From contig CM030943.1 of NCBI GenBank assembly GCA_018136815.1, forward strand, positions 3,117,202 to 3,176,284: a DNA stretch of 59,083 nt. The letters are read 5' to 3'. A program made the translations under genes and the position numbers. Source of the DNA: Isochrysis galbana. Lineage: Eukaryota; Haptophyta; Isochrysidales; Isochrysidaceae. Below are positions 11,334 through 20,265 of the stretch, in pieces; positions within the stretch are counted from its first letter, which is position 1, and each line of letters begins with the position of its first letter. The notes under the pieces are model-generated. The model was not told the origin of the DNA. It searched no databases and worked only from the letters and a program-made list of their open reading frames with translations.

Positions 11334-12156
11334 AGGGCGTGTCTCCGCGAAAGAGCGGACGAGACGCCCCCGCCGGAGAGCAACCTTTGCTCGTCAGATA
11401 TTTTTGGGGGCGGGCGCGCGGAGAGAGAGAGGCACCCCCCCCCCCCTTCCCATCCACAGCCCCTCTACCCCATCCCCCGGCGAGTAGGCTCCCCAGGCGT
11501 TGTGGATGGCACAGGCGTTGTCGAAGGAGACCCTCTCGGGGCGCGCCCTCATGCCGAGCCAAGGCGATGCTGTTCTCGTCGCGTACGGGGTGCTCCTGGG
11601 CATCTCCTTCGGGGTGCTCGCGGGGGGGCTCATGGTAGGGTGAGAGTGAGGGAAAGGAGACCAAATGAAGGCAAGCCGCCTGCGCGCTGTACAGGGACAG
11701 GGAGCCTTGGGGCCAAAACCCCCGTCTGTTAATCGATTAATAGAGGGAGTTTCTCGATAACCCCATATCGATTAATAGGTTGGGCGCCAAAACCCCCTAC
11801 TAATTGGGTATTAATCTATTAATAGACTAATAGGTTTAACCGAGCCCTAGCCTTGGTCGCATCGTCGCTCTCTTGTCGGCTTTCTCTTCCTTGTTTCCTT
11901 CCTTCTGTGTCTTCCCCGCCCTAGTGGTGGAAGATACGTTAGTGTGGGGGGATGTTGGGTGAAAGTCGAGTGTGCGTGTCTCGGATTGTTGTCGGACTAG
12001 TCGGATTGGTACCCTGTCGGTCTCTGTCGCCCTCGTCCCTCGCCCCAGTCGCTCCTCGCTCCCTCGTGCTCGCTTTCGCTCTCGCTCCGTCGTAACAAGC
12101 AATCTTACAACACCAACCAAATCCACCCATTCACTCACTCACACTCGCTGTCCGCT
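11334..12156. other. Intergenic; ATTAATAG palindromic cluster at 11725-11840
   Basis: No gene recognised. At 11725-11840 there are three AT-rich islands built on TTAATCGATTAATAG, ATATCGATTAATAGG and TATTAATCTATTAATAGACT, two of them preceded by GGCGCCAAAACCCC or GGCCAAAACCCCC. From 11850 onward the sequence becomes a TCGC/CTCG-rich leader that runs into the short ORF at 12157. Confidence 0.55.
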
Positions 12157-12396
12157 ATGTCCGCTCCGTCCTCGCGCTCGCCCTCGCCACTGCCCGCCAT
12201 CCATCTTCCAACCATGGAAGATGTTCAGCCCGTCCAACCCGCCAATGCCCAAAAGGCCGTGCCTTCCGCCGCCTACCTTCCGCCCCATCCGGTTCCTCCT
12301 GTTCCATCCGTAACCTCCAGTCCGTCACCCCCTCCGCAGTTTCCCCCCCCCTCCGCAGTCCCCCCCCCTCCAACGAGCCTCAGCCGGAAATCATAA
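12157..12396 (+). CDS. Short MS-type ORF, repeat-derived
   Basis: A 79-codon frame starting MSAPSSRSPSPLPA, Pro/Ser-rich, no domain. Its leader (AACACCAACC...CACTCACTCACACTCGC just before the ATG) resembles the leaders of ORFs starting at 17850 and 25157 on the minus strand, which also begin Met-Ser. The frame ends inside the dispersed repeat at 12373-12504. I read it as the truncated N terminus of a mobile-element protein. Confidence 0.35.
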   Translation: MSAPSSRSPSPLPAIHLPTMEDVQPVQPANAQKAVPSAAYLPPHPVPPVPSVTSSPSPPPQFPPPSAVPPPPTSLSRKS

Positions 12397-12504
12397 ATAA
12401 ACCCCGCCAGCCGGAGACCATAAACCATAAACAGCTACTATTGTCATTGCCAAAGTTGTATTTGTCAATGCGATTGTTGATTGTCTAGGAACAAGTAGTG
12501 GCAC
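12373..12504. repeat. Dispersed repeat, copy 1
   Basis: About 130 bases starting ACGAGCCTCAGCCGGA and ending CAAGTAGTGGCAC. The same sequence, about 90 percent identical by eye, is at 18361-18477 in the same orientation. In both places it abuts the downstream end of a minus-strand MERA ORF, so it may be the 3' part of that element. It includes two tandem AGCCGGA(G/A)(A/C)(T/C)CATAAA words. Confidence 0.75.
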
Positions 12505-12516
12505 TCACACTCACTC

Positions 12517-12780
12517 TCATGAACATAGGGGAAAGGCTACTACAGCTGCTTGCCGCCCCACAGTCTGGCCACAGGACTGTGCCTGTTCCCTGGTTCTGTG
12601 GCAGCTTGGGAGGCGAGGGTGGTGCCGTCATGTCGACGTCGTTGTCAGGCGGCGCGGCGGCCTGTGGGCGCTTGGGCTCCGGCGGTTTGGGGCGGCCCCG
12701 TTGGGGCGTCGTGACGGCGGGGGCTGGGAGGTGGGAGCGGTCGGCGCGCGCTCCATCGCTAAAACTATAACAATAGTTTT
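12517..12780 (-). mobile_element. MERA element copy A, frameshifted ORF
   Basis: On the minus strand a hairpin (AAAACTAT, loop AACA, ATAGTTTT; 12761-12780) lies four bases upstream of an ATG at 12756. The ORF begins MERAPTAPTSQPP and matches copy B at 40496 almost base for base, but one G fewer in a G run near 12721 shifts the frame, so the copy is dead. In the shifted frame the copy-B protein continues (TPQRGRPKPPEPKR, then DNDVDM). The downstream end is shared with the fragment at 10.4 kb. Confidence 0.65.
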
Positions 12781-13039
12781 TTCTCGATCCCGAGCTCGAG
12801 CCGCCCCCTCGTTCGACTTCACACGCAGTCCTCCTCCGTCTCCTTCCCGCACGTCCGCCGCCGTCGAAGTTGAGCCACTCTTTGCCGATGTCTCCCGCGC
12901 CGGCTGGGCATCCAGCGGGGGGGGAGGGGGGGGTGGGCGGCGGGAGGGGCATACTGATACAGCGGGGGGAGGGACGCGAATACAGCGGGGGGAGGGACGG
13001 GAATACAGCGGGGGGGGGGCGGCTCAACGGCCGTTTCCG

Positions 13040-14068
13040 CGAAAGGTCCTTTTCCTCTCCCCGCCCCTCTCTCTCTCCCCCTCTCTCCCCTTTTCCCCTT
13101 TCCCCCCTCTCCCCTCCTCTCTCCTCTCTCCTCTCTCTTCTCTCTTCTCTCTTCTTTCTTCTCTCAACTCTCTTCTCTCTCTCCCGCTTTTCCCCCTCTC
13201 CCCACTCTCCTACCTCTTCTCTCTCCCCTCTCCCCTCTCCTCTCTCTACTCTCTCTCTTTTCTCTTCTCTCTTCTCTCTTCCCTCTTCTCCCTCTCTCCC
13301 GCTCTGCCCTTCTCTCCCTCTCTCCCTCTCTCCCTCTCTCCCTCTCTCCTCCTCTCCCCCCCCCCCTCTCTCTCTCTCTTGCCTCTCCTCGCCTCTCTCC
13401 TCTCTCTCTTCTGTCTCCTCTCTCTCTCGTCCCTTTCTTCTCTCTATTCTCTCCCCTTCTCTCCCTCTCTTTTTTCTCTCTTCTCTCTCTCTCCTTCCCC
13501 CTCTCCTCTCTCCCTCTTCTCTCTCCTCTCTCCCTCTTCTCTCTTCTCTCTCCCTCCCTCTCTCTCTCCCTCTCTCTCTCCCCTCTCTCCCTCTCTTCTC
13601 TCTCTCCCTCTTCTCTTCCCTCTCTCTTCTCTCTTCCCTCTCTTCTCTCTCTCTTCTCTCTCTCTCCTCTCCCTCTCTTCTCTCTCTTCTCTCTCTCCCT
13701 CTTCTCTTCCCTCTCTTCCCTCTTCTCTTCCCTCTCTTCTCTCTCTCTTCCCTCTCTTCTCTCTTCTCTCTCTTCTTTCCTCTCTCTTCTCTCTCCCCCC
13801 CCCCCCTCTCTCCCCCCCCGCGCGGAGTCTCGTCTCCCCACAGTAACTCCCCCCCCCCCCTCTCTCTCCCCAACTCTCCCTCCTCCTTCACCCCTCCCAC
13901 CCCCTCCCACCCCCATTCTCTTCTCCACTCCAGCGCCTTTCTTCTCGCTTCCCACGATCCCCTTCCCCTCTTCCCTCGCCCACTCCCCTCCTTCCCTCCT
14001 CTCCCCCTTCCCTTTTATTTCATCAACTCTCCCGTTTTATTGTCGATTTGCTCCCGCTCCGCTCCTTT

Positions 14069-14109
<41 letters not shown>

Positions 14110-14110
14110 C
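13040..14110. repeat. Kilobase CT tract
   Basis: Nearly pure pyrimidine on the plus strand, mainly CTCTCTTCTCT and CCCTCTCTC words, ending in (TC)n at 14076-14105. Very long open frames in all directions through this tract encode only Ser/Leu/Pro or Arg/Glu/Gly and are artefacts. Just upstream, 12950-13020 holds three copies of a 24-base AATACAGCGGGGGGAGGGA unit. The tract lies 450 bases upstream of the homeodomain gene start. Confidence 0.9.
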
Positions 14111-14148
14111 CCCCCCCCCCCGCGCCTTCCAGCCAGCCAGCCAGCCAG

Positions 14149-14241
<93 letters not shown>
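14149..14241. repeat. (AG)n microsatellite
   Basis: About 46 uninterrupted AG dinucleotides, preceded by four CAGC(CAGC) units and followed by AGCAGAG words. The (TC)n block at 14076-14105 is its inverted partner, so the two can pair into a long hairpin. Confidence 0.95.
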
Positions 14242-14243
<2 letters not shown>

Positions 14244-14554
14244 AGAGAGCAGAGAGCAGAGAGAGCAGAGCGAGAGCAGAGCGGGGGTGGTGGGAGAGTG
14301 GGGGGTCCGAACGGGGGTGGGGTGGGGTGGGCGAAGGGAGCGCCAAGGGGGAAGGGGGGGAAGGGGAAGACGGAAGGCAGGCGAGGGAGAGGGGGAAGGG
14401 GGGCAGGAGGGGGACCCGGGGGAAAGGGGGTGGGGGCGGGGGTGGGGGCGAAGGGGAAAGGAAGAAGCGCCCAGAGCGCCGTACGCAGCGTCCTCCTGGT
14501 GTCTGCCGTATCCCTGCATCGCCACGCGGAGAGAGAGAGACAGGAGAGGGAGAG

Positions 14555-15641
14555 ATGCAGGCCGAGGCCTTGCGCGCTTCAGAGGCAGCAGACGCTCTCT
14601 CGTCCGTCGCGCAGCCCGCAGCGCCCCTTGCGACGCCCGACGCCGACGTCGCAGCAGCTCCCCTGGCTGCCGCCGGGCCGGCGCCGCGCGGGTGCTCGAG
14701 CGCGCCACCACGTGCTCTCGCCAAGCCGCCGCCCCAACCACACTCGGCCGCCAAGCCCGCGTGTCCTCCCGCGCCGGCGCAAGCGCTCTACGCCTCGGCG
14801 GAGCCGCCTCCGCACTGCCGCCCCTCGTCCCCCTCCTCCCTGCCCCCCGCCGGCTCTGGGAAGCGGCGGTGGACGCCCTCCGACGAGGGGAAGACGCTGC
14901 TCGAGACCATCTTCAAGGCTGACTCATTCCCCGCCTGCGCCGTCCGCCAGCAGCTCGCGGTGCAGCTGGGCGTCGACTCGCGGCAGGTGCAGATCTGGTT
15001 CCAGAATAGGAGGCAGAAGCAAAAGAGGGAGGAGGCGGCGGGTGCGGCGGCGGCGAGCAGCAGCGCGGGGGCGGCTGGCCACCCGCCCCACGCCCTCGAG
15101 CACCGCGCTACCCGACCAGCGGGCGCCGGGGCGCCGCCGCCGCGAGCGCCGCCCGCCGGCGCCACCGCGCCGGGGACCGGCGTGCGGTGGAGCGACCCGA
15201 GCGGCCCTTGCTCGCCCTCGCGGCCCGGGTCCTCCGCGCTCGACCCGCACGCGTGCGTTGTCCGCCTGCTCGACTCGGCCAACGGCGCGCGCGCGCTACG
15301 CACCGCCGCGCGTACGCTGCTACTCAACAACCCGATCCTGCGGCACCCGAGTACGGCGCCACCCCCGCCCGCGCGCCCGCCCGCGCGCGCACCACTGGCC
15401 GCCTTGCGTTGCACGCGCCCCGCTCATGCGCACCCACCCATGCGCACCCGCTCCCCGAGCAGACGCGCCGTGCCACGACGTGCTGATGCAGCTCTCCAAC
15501 ATGGCCGTCGAGGCGGACCTCCTGTCGCACCTAGGCCCGCCAGGGGACGCCGCCCATGACGACCACGGACTATTGGGAGCGTCCGAAGCGCTCGAGGTCC
15601 TCTCGTCCCGCTTCTTCAGTAAGAACGACGCAAGCGAATAA
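14555..15641 (+). CDS. Homeodomain transcription factor
   Basis: Two exons, 14555-15350 and 15463-15641, with a 112-bp phase-1 intron (donor GTACGG, acceptor GAGCAG); together 325 codons including stop. Residues 101-160 form a 60-residue homeodomain with no insertion: Trp148, Phe149, Asn151 and Arg153 fall at canonical positions 48, 49, 51 and 53 in QIWFQNRRQKQKREE, so DNA binding by the recognition helix is expected. Flanks are Ala/Pro-rich and disordered; exon 2 adds an acidic, helical C terminus (LMQLSNMAVEADLLSHLG). It is typical in length, not the atypical TALE class. The ATG at 14555 follows an (AG)-rich leader; an earlier in-frame start inside the repeat is unlikely. The target genes and subfamily cannot be told from sequence. 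Confidence 0.87.
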
Positions 15642-16675
15642 GGCGGCATGCCGCCCACCGCACCCTGACGTTGGCTGGCCGCACGCCGGTGCGTGGAGGG
15701 CGTAAAGGCTGCCCCCGCCGCGCGTGTTGCTCATCAGCCTTGTACCATGTGGCGGCCCATCACTCGTCGGTCCCGCCCCCGCCGTGCCAGCTCCTACTCC
15801 CCTCCCTCCATCTCCTTGCCGGCATCCGCCCCTCGCCACCGTGCGCGTGCGTGCGTGCCGGGCGCGCGGACCTCCCCCTACCCCTCAGTGTGTCTCGCCT
15901 CCGAAGCTGCATGCCCCTGGTCTCCCGCGCCGGCTGAGCCCGCCGCGGGCCCTCTTCCCCCCCCACCCTCGTCGTTCCCGCCCTTATTTGTATTTGTCCC
16001 CCCTTCCCTCTGTACACGATGGCCGGCGCCCTCTCCCACGTTTTCCGTGCCTGGTGTGACGTTTTCGCCTCTGCGTGCCCCGCCTATTTGACCGCCTTGT
16101 CGAGTTTTCAGACCGCGGGATGCCGTGGCGACGCGACGATGACGGTGTGTGTCGTCCGCCCCATTCTCCCTGGTCCCGTTTGACGCCGACCCGCCGCCGC
16201 CGCAAGGTGGGGCCGAGCGTGGCGTGCGCGCCCGCCCTCCACGTGCTAGCTAGCCCCAGGCGCTGAAGCGCCTGCGGCACCAACCCAACCGCACGGAGCG
16301 GGCGCCTCGTGTTGTATCATCTACCAGGGAGGCCCCAACGTGAGCGCTAGAGCGCTTGTCCCATGCGTGTGCGAGCAGAGCGGCATTACTTTGCGCCTGC
16401 CGCATCATCCCGCTGTGCGCGTGTGCTCCCAAGTCGCGCGCAACGCACAGCTGTTTGTGCTGCTGCTACGGGCTTGCGACTTGCGACTCTTTCCTCGGCT
16501 ACCGAGCAAGGCAGCACAAGAAGCAGTGTACCACTCGGCACACGCCGACATCCCGCCCATGCAAGCGATCCCCTAGGATGTGAAATGGCAGCCATGAGTG
16601 ACATCCACAGCAGGTACAAAAAACATCTGAAGATTTGAGGCAATCTATACGTATATGCGCGCAGAAAAACTAGCT
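15642..16675. other. Intergenic, no confident gene
   Basis: GC-rich, with pyrimidine-biased sequence to 16030. Around 16400-16530 a Cys-rich frame ends in a HKKQC word that recalls the end of a MYND finger, but the preceding Cys spacing is wrong, so at most this is a relic. Nothing else seen. Confidence 0.5.
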
Positions 16676-16684
16676 TGTGCTATA

Positions 16685-16945
16685 ATAGTTTGAACTATGG
16701 AGCGTGCCGCGACCGCTCCCGCTCCCGAGCCTCAGGCGACCCTCACCACTGCGCCCCACCTGGGACGCCCCACGCCGCCCGAGGCAGCTCGTCAGAAAGC
16801 CCTCTCAAAGCCCATCTGTCGCATTCGCGATGTCTCAGAGGCAAAAAGAAATAACAGTAAAAGAAAAACAGTAAACAGTAAAAAGAACAGAGGAAGAAAG
16901 AAGAAGAAAAGTGAAAAAGAAGAGAAAAAAACCCAGAGTATATAG
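16685..16945 (+). mobile_element. MERA element copy C, truncated
   Basis: A short hairpin ATAGTT-TG-AACTAT (16685-16698) overlaps the ATG at 16697. The 82-codon frame starts MERAATAPAPEPQ, has GRPTPPEAARQ aligned with GRPKPPEPKR of copy B, then runs into an A/AAG-rich segment (16843-16935) coding Lys/Glu/Arg only. The A-rich end could be a 3' tail or an unrelated join. Confidence 0.5.
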
Positions 16946-16984
16946 GGCGGTTCTCAGCCCTTCCCATCGGCCCTATGGCTACGT

Positions 16985-17075
16985 AAACTCTCGCGTGGCA
17001 TAGTGGTTCAACCCACCGCCTCCACCAACCTTTTGCTCTGGGTTCGAGTCCGGACGGAGCGCTCTGCAGTTCGAG
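16985..17075 (+). repeat. tRNA-like sequence with A and B boxes (SINE-like)
   Basis: TGGCATAGTGG (16996-17006) fits a pol III A box and GGTTCGAGTCC (about 17041-17051) fits the B box exactly, about 45 bases apart. The acceptor and T stems do not pair properly, so this is not a functional tRNA; a tRNA-derived SINE head or decayed tRNA is more likely. A second, weaker AGTTCGAGCCC follows. Confidence 0.45.
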
Positions 17076-17099
17076 CCCCGCTCCTTCTCCTCTCCGATC

Positions 17100-17250
17100 T
17101 TCTTCTACAGTTAAATTCCGCACTCTTCTTCTACCATTAAAATTCCACGCTCTTCTTCTACGGTAAAAATCCTGCCTCTTCCTACTGTTAAAATATCCTG
17201 CCTTCCTACCGTTAAAATTCTGCACTCCGTCTACCGTTAAAATCCTGCCT
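17100..17250. repeat. TACNGTTAAAAT tandem repeat
   Basis: Six or seven degenerate units of 23-31 bases with the core CTAC(C/A/G)(G/A)TTAAAAT(C/T)C(T/C)GC separated by TTCTTC or CTTCC words. Single copies of the same core also occur near 24425, so the motif is dispersed. Confidence 0.7.
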
Positions 17251-17394
17251 CCGTCGCCCTTGCCAAGACATTTCCTCTGCCTTCCTGCCGACTTCCTTGC
17301 CAGTTCCTTCCGCCCCGGTTTCCCGCTTGTCTCGAAAAACGGTTTCACCGCATTACGACCAAGCTTAGTGGGGAAACTCCTCGTCCAGTTCCGT

Positions 17395-17575
17395 TACCCG
17401 AAAATCTCGTTCATCTCGTCGGGCCCTCGGGCCATCTCGTTCATCTCGTCGGGCCATCAAGGCCATCTCGTTCATCTCGTCGTCGGGCCATCAGGCCATC
17501 TCGTTACATCTCGTTCATCTCGTCGTCGGGCCATCAGGCCATCTCGTTACATCTCGCTCATCTCGTTACAATCCA
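17395..17575. repeat. ATCTCGTTCATCTCGTCGGGCC minisatellite
   Basis: Five imperfect units of 30-45 bases combining CATCTCGTTCATCTCGTC and GGGCCATCAGGCC. The two central units are nearly identical. No gene is associated. Confidence 0.85.
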
Positions 17576-17775
17576 AGCTGAGGCGTTGATTTCCACACCA
17601 TCTAGCCCATCCAAACCAAACCCGCGCGAGCGCGCGGGCTGGCGAGCACTGGCATCGAACAAGCTTGCCACCACCTGACGGATCCGAGGTTACCACGATC
17701 TCGGATGGGAACGGAGGGGGCGGAAGGGAAGCGGCGAGAGGCACGGCGGAAGTAGGGGACGGGCTCATGACGGGC

Positions 17776-17850
17776 TCACCCGCCTCTAGAGGAGGCAGGG
17801 AGACGGGAGACGGGCTTGGGAGAGGCAGAGCGAGGCGACGGGGCGGACAT
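17776..17850 (-). CDS. Short MS-type ORF fragment
   Basis: A 24-codon frame starting MSAPSPRSASPKPVSRLP on the minus strand. Its leader, reading from 18010 down, has AACACCAACTC and CAACACTCACTCACGCACC followed by CTCGCT directly before the ATG, similar to the leader of the 12157 ORF. It is clearly only a stub; no domain. Confidence 0.3.
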   Translation of the reverse strand: MSAPSPRSASPKPVSRLPASSRGG

Positions 17851-18360
17851 AGCGAGGACGAGAGCGAGGGCGAGGGTGCGTGAGTGAGTGTTGTTGAGAG
17901 CTTGGGTTGCAGAGTTGGTGTTATGAACGAGGGACGAGAGCGAGAACGGGGAGCGAATACGCGAACGAGAACGGACGACCAGAACGACAGACGAATACGA
18001 CCACCGACCCCCACTACCACATGTCACGCTCACTCAACACTAACCCCACCCTCCTTTACGTATCTCCCCCTACTCGAACGGGGAAACATGGGGAATGGAA
18101 AACAGGGGAGAGAGAGCCGAAAGGAGAGCGACGATGCGGCGAAAGGGAGCGACGATGCGACGGGAGAGCCGATGCGATCGACAGTTACGAGGGAGGGTTA
18201 GTAGAAGCAGCGTAAGGAGGGAATCTACAACACTTCCCGCGCACTGATGATGAATGAAAACAAGGGCCAGGACGTAGGCTAACCGCTGGGGGAGAACCCA
18301 CGACGGCGAACACCTGCAACGAGAACGAGGACGAGTGCGGGGGAGAACGAGAGCAAGGAA

Positions 18361-18477
18361 ACGAGCCTCAGCCGGAGATCATAAACCCCAGCCGGAGACC
18401 ATAAACAGCTACATTGTCATTGCCAAAGTTGCATTTGTCAATGCGATTGTTAATTGTCTAGGAACAAGTAATGGCAC
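18361..18477. repeat. Dispersed repeat, copy 2
   Basis: Second copy of the repeat at 12373-12504, same orientation, starting ACGAGCCTCAGCCGGAG and ending CAAGTAATGGCAC. It lies immediately downstream of the minus-strand ORF that ends at 18498, as copy 1 does relative to MERA copy A. The left junctions of the two copies are sharp and the outside sequences are unrelated. Confidence 0.75.
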
Positions 18478-18497
18478 ACGACAACGACCTTCCACAC

Positions 18498-18998
18498 TCA
18501 ACAAATTGACAGGGAGCGGGTGGCCTGTATGACATTACTTGTGGCTGAAACTACCCGCTCAGCTCTCTCCGCCCACCAAGCTCGCAGGTCTTCCCAACTC
18601 AAATTGCCGGGATGCTGTGTAATGGGCACGCAGTGGAACATGCAATCAGGACCAAGAGGTCTGAGTCCGTCGGGCTGCGGCAGCGCAAGCACCCACACGT
18701 GCCGTTTTTGAGCACACTCGTCGTCGCCCAAGAAAGGCACACACCTCACGGTGCCCATGCCGCTGCCTTCGCTGTAGGCCATCAAAATTAGGATGACGGG
18801 ACGGCCAAGCACAACATGTGCAAGGAAGGGAGCGATTGCCATATCCGCAGGCCCCTGTGTGTTGGCTTGCTGGTCGGAAGTGGTCTGCCCGACGGGCGCC
18901 GTGCAACTCCGCATTTGGTTGACGTCGGAGGCGCTCCCCTGCGTTGGATTGGGCACCCCCTCGGCAGGCACTGCTACGCACTGGACGGCGCGCTCCAT
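18498..18998 (-). CDS. MERA-type ORF copy D, possible OTU-like domain
   Basis: A 166-codon frame from the ATG at 18998 (an in-frame ATG three codons earlier is also possible). It starts Met-Glu-Arg-Ala, like the other copies, after an AACT...AGTT inverted repeat. Downstream, a helix plus strand DMAIAPFLAHVVLGRPVILI is followed by a PFLGDD turn, a WVLALP strand and a FHCVPI strand. This order and the GRP-V-I-L-I word resemble the C-terminal half of OTU-family cysteine peptidases, in which the His strand completes the active site. The Cys half is absent, so no activity is expected from this fragment. OTU domains are known from several retroelement classes. The assignment is by eye and tentative. 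Confidence 0.35.
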   Translation of the reverse strand: MERAVQCVAVPAEGVPNPTQGSASDVNQMRSCTAPVGQTTSDQQANTQGPADMAIAPFLAHVVLGRPVILILMAYSEGSGMGTVRCVPFLGDDECAQKRHVWVLALPQPDGLRPLGPDCMFHCVPITQHPGNLSWEDLRAWWAERAERVVSATSNVIQATRSLSIC

Positions 18999-19019
18999 GG
19001 CGACCAACTATAAAGTTAG

Positions 19020-20265
19020 TGCTGGGGTGCGTTGAGTATCAATAGGCGGGCGACCAGCGATGAGTCGGACGACGGAAACGAAAACTCGGAGAGATAACGG
19101 AAGAGCGGCGCCAATCGAGTAAAGGCTATCGAGCGAAGAAGAGTGCGGTTCGAGCGAAGAAGAAGAAGATCGTAAGAAGAACGGCAGCGACGAGGAGCGA
19201 TGCGGGGAACGATACGACGGAAAGCGGTGCGATGAATCGTAGTAGTAATTAGGTTGTAGGGCTTGGCGTGGTACCAGGGGCGGTCCAGGCGGTTGGGCCA
19301 GCACGTAATCCACAAAGCAGACGGCGGCCGCCTCGCCAAACCCCTAGCGGCGGCTGCGGCCGAGAACAATGAGGCGGCGGAGGTAGGCACGGTGGGCCTC
19401 GGGGACCTCCGCCTCTCCTTCGCAAAGAAAGAAAGAAAGCGCATGAACGGCTGGCAGTAGTACAGTAGTACGGCGAATGCGCGCCATCGCCAGTGCCATA
19501 GCGCCAGTTGTCCGGATGGTCGGACTTAGTGCTCACAAGCCCCTGTTCCACGCCTTATTTGCGAGTTTGCGAGGGCCGCCTGGGAGGAAGAAAGGTGGGG
19601 AAACTTCCTTTCTCCCTTCTCCTCGAGAGAAAGAGAGGGAGCGCTCCACAACCCAAGATCCTATGCATCCACGCGAAGCCTTTGACCGAGAACGAGAGAA
19701 AGCGCAGAATTATAACGATAAATGCCGAACGAAAGAGAGTTCTGACGAGTGTCGATTCGCGAATGCGACAAATGGGAGCCGGGGGTTGGCGAGGGGGGAG
19801 AATTGTCTATGTATCTTGTGCCACGATTTCAACGCGTGCGGGCAGGTGCGTTGAGGAGTGTCGTGATAGTACCGGGCTAGTGGGAGTAGTGGTACTAACG
19901 CTCAGATGTACTACATTATTATTATCAATTAACGCTCAGATGCTCGATTATTATAGGGCACGGATGGCCACGGGAAGAGAGCCTTAGGAGGTCAGTGCCG
20001 GCGGAGACACGAGCTAAAAACTCCAAGTAAGTGTGCGACACACTACGAAGACTGCGCACACTCACAGTTCAAGTCTCCAAGGGCTATAGCTCTGTCGCAC
20101 CAGGCGCGCCGCGGATGCACTCAAAGCGGCGCATAACAAGCGCAGCTCGAGCGGAGTGCGCGAGCCAGGCTGCACGGACGCCACAACCACACCCGATGCG
20201 CACGCGCGTGGCGTGACGAGCGCGCTTCCCGCGGCGCGCGCGTCCGCCCCCCCGCAGTAGCCCCC
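19020..20265. other. Intergenic; dispersed repeat at about 19764-19920
   Basis: No gene recognised. The segment 19764-19920 (GGGAGCCGGGGG, CGGGCAGGTGC, then TAGTACCGGGCTAGTG and GTGGTACTAA) recurs at 34071-34232 in the same orientation, with gaps. A CGTAAGAAGAACG-type GA-rich patch is at 19090-19200. The remainder shows nothing. Confidence 0.55.

Noticed and set aside
12870-15641. A very long plus-strand open frame ending at the homeodomain gene stop
   Set aside because: Most of it is translation of the CT tract (only Ser, Leu, Pro) and (AG)n; only the last 59 codons are real, reached by splicing from the homeodomain exon.
16356-16583. Cys-rich frame ending in HKKQC, like a MYND finger
   Set aside because: The required Cys pairs are not at MYND spacing in any one frame; at best a relic.
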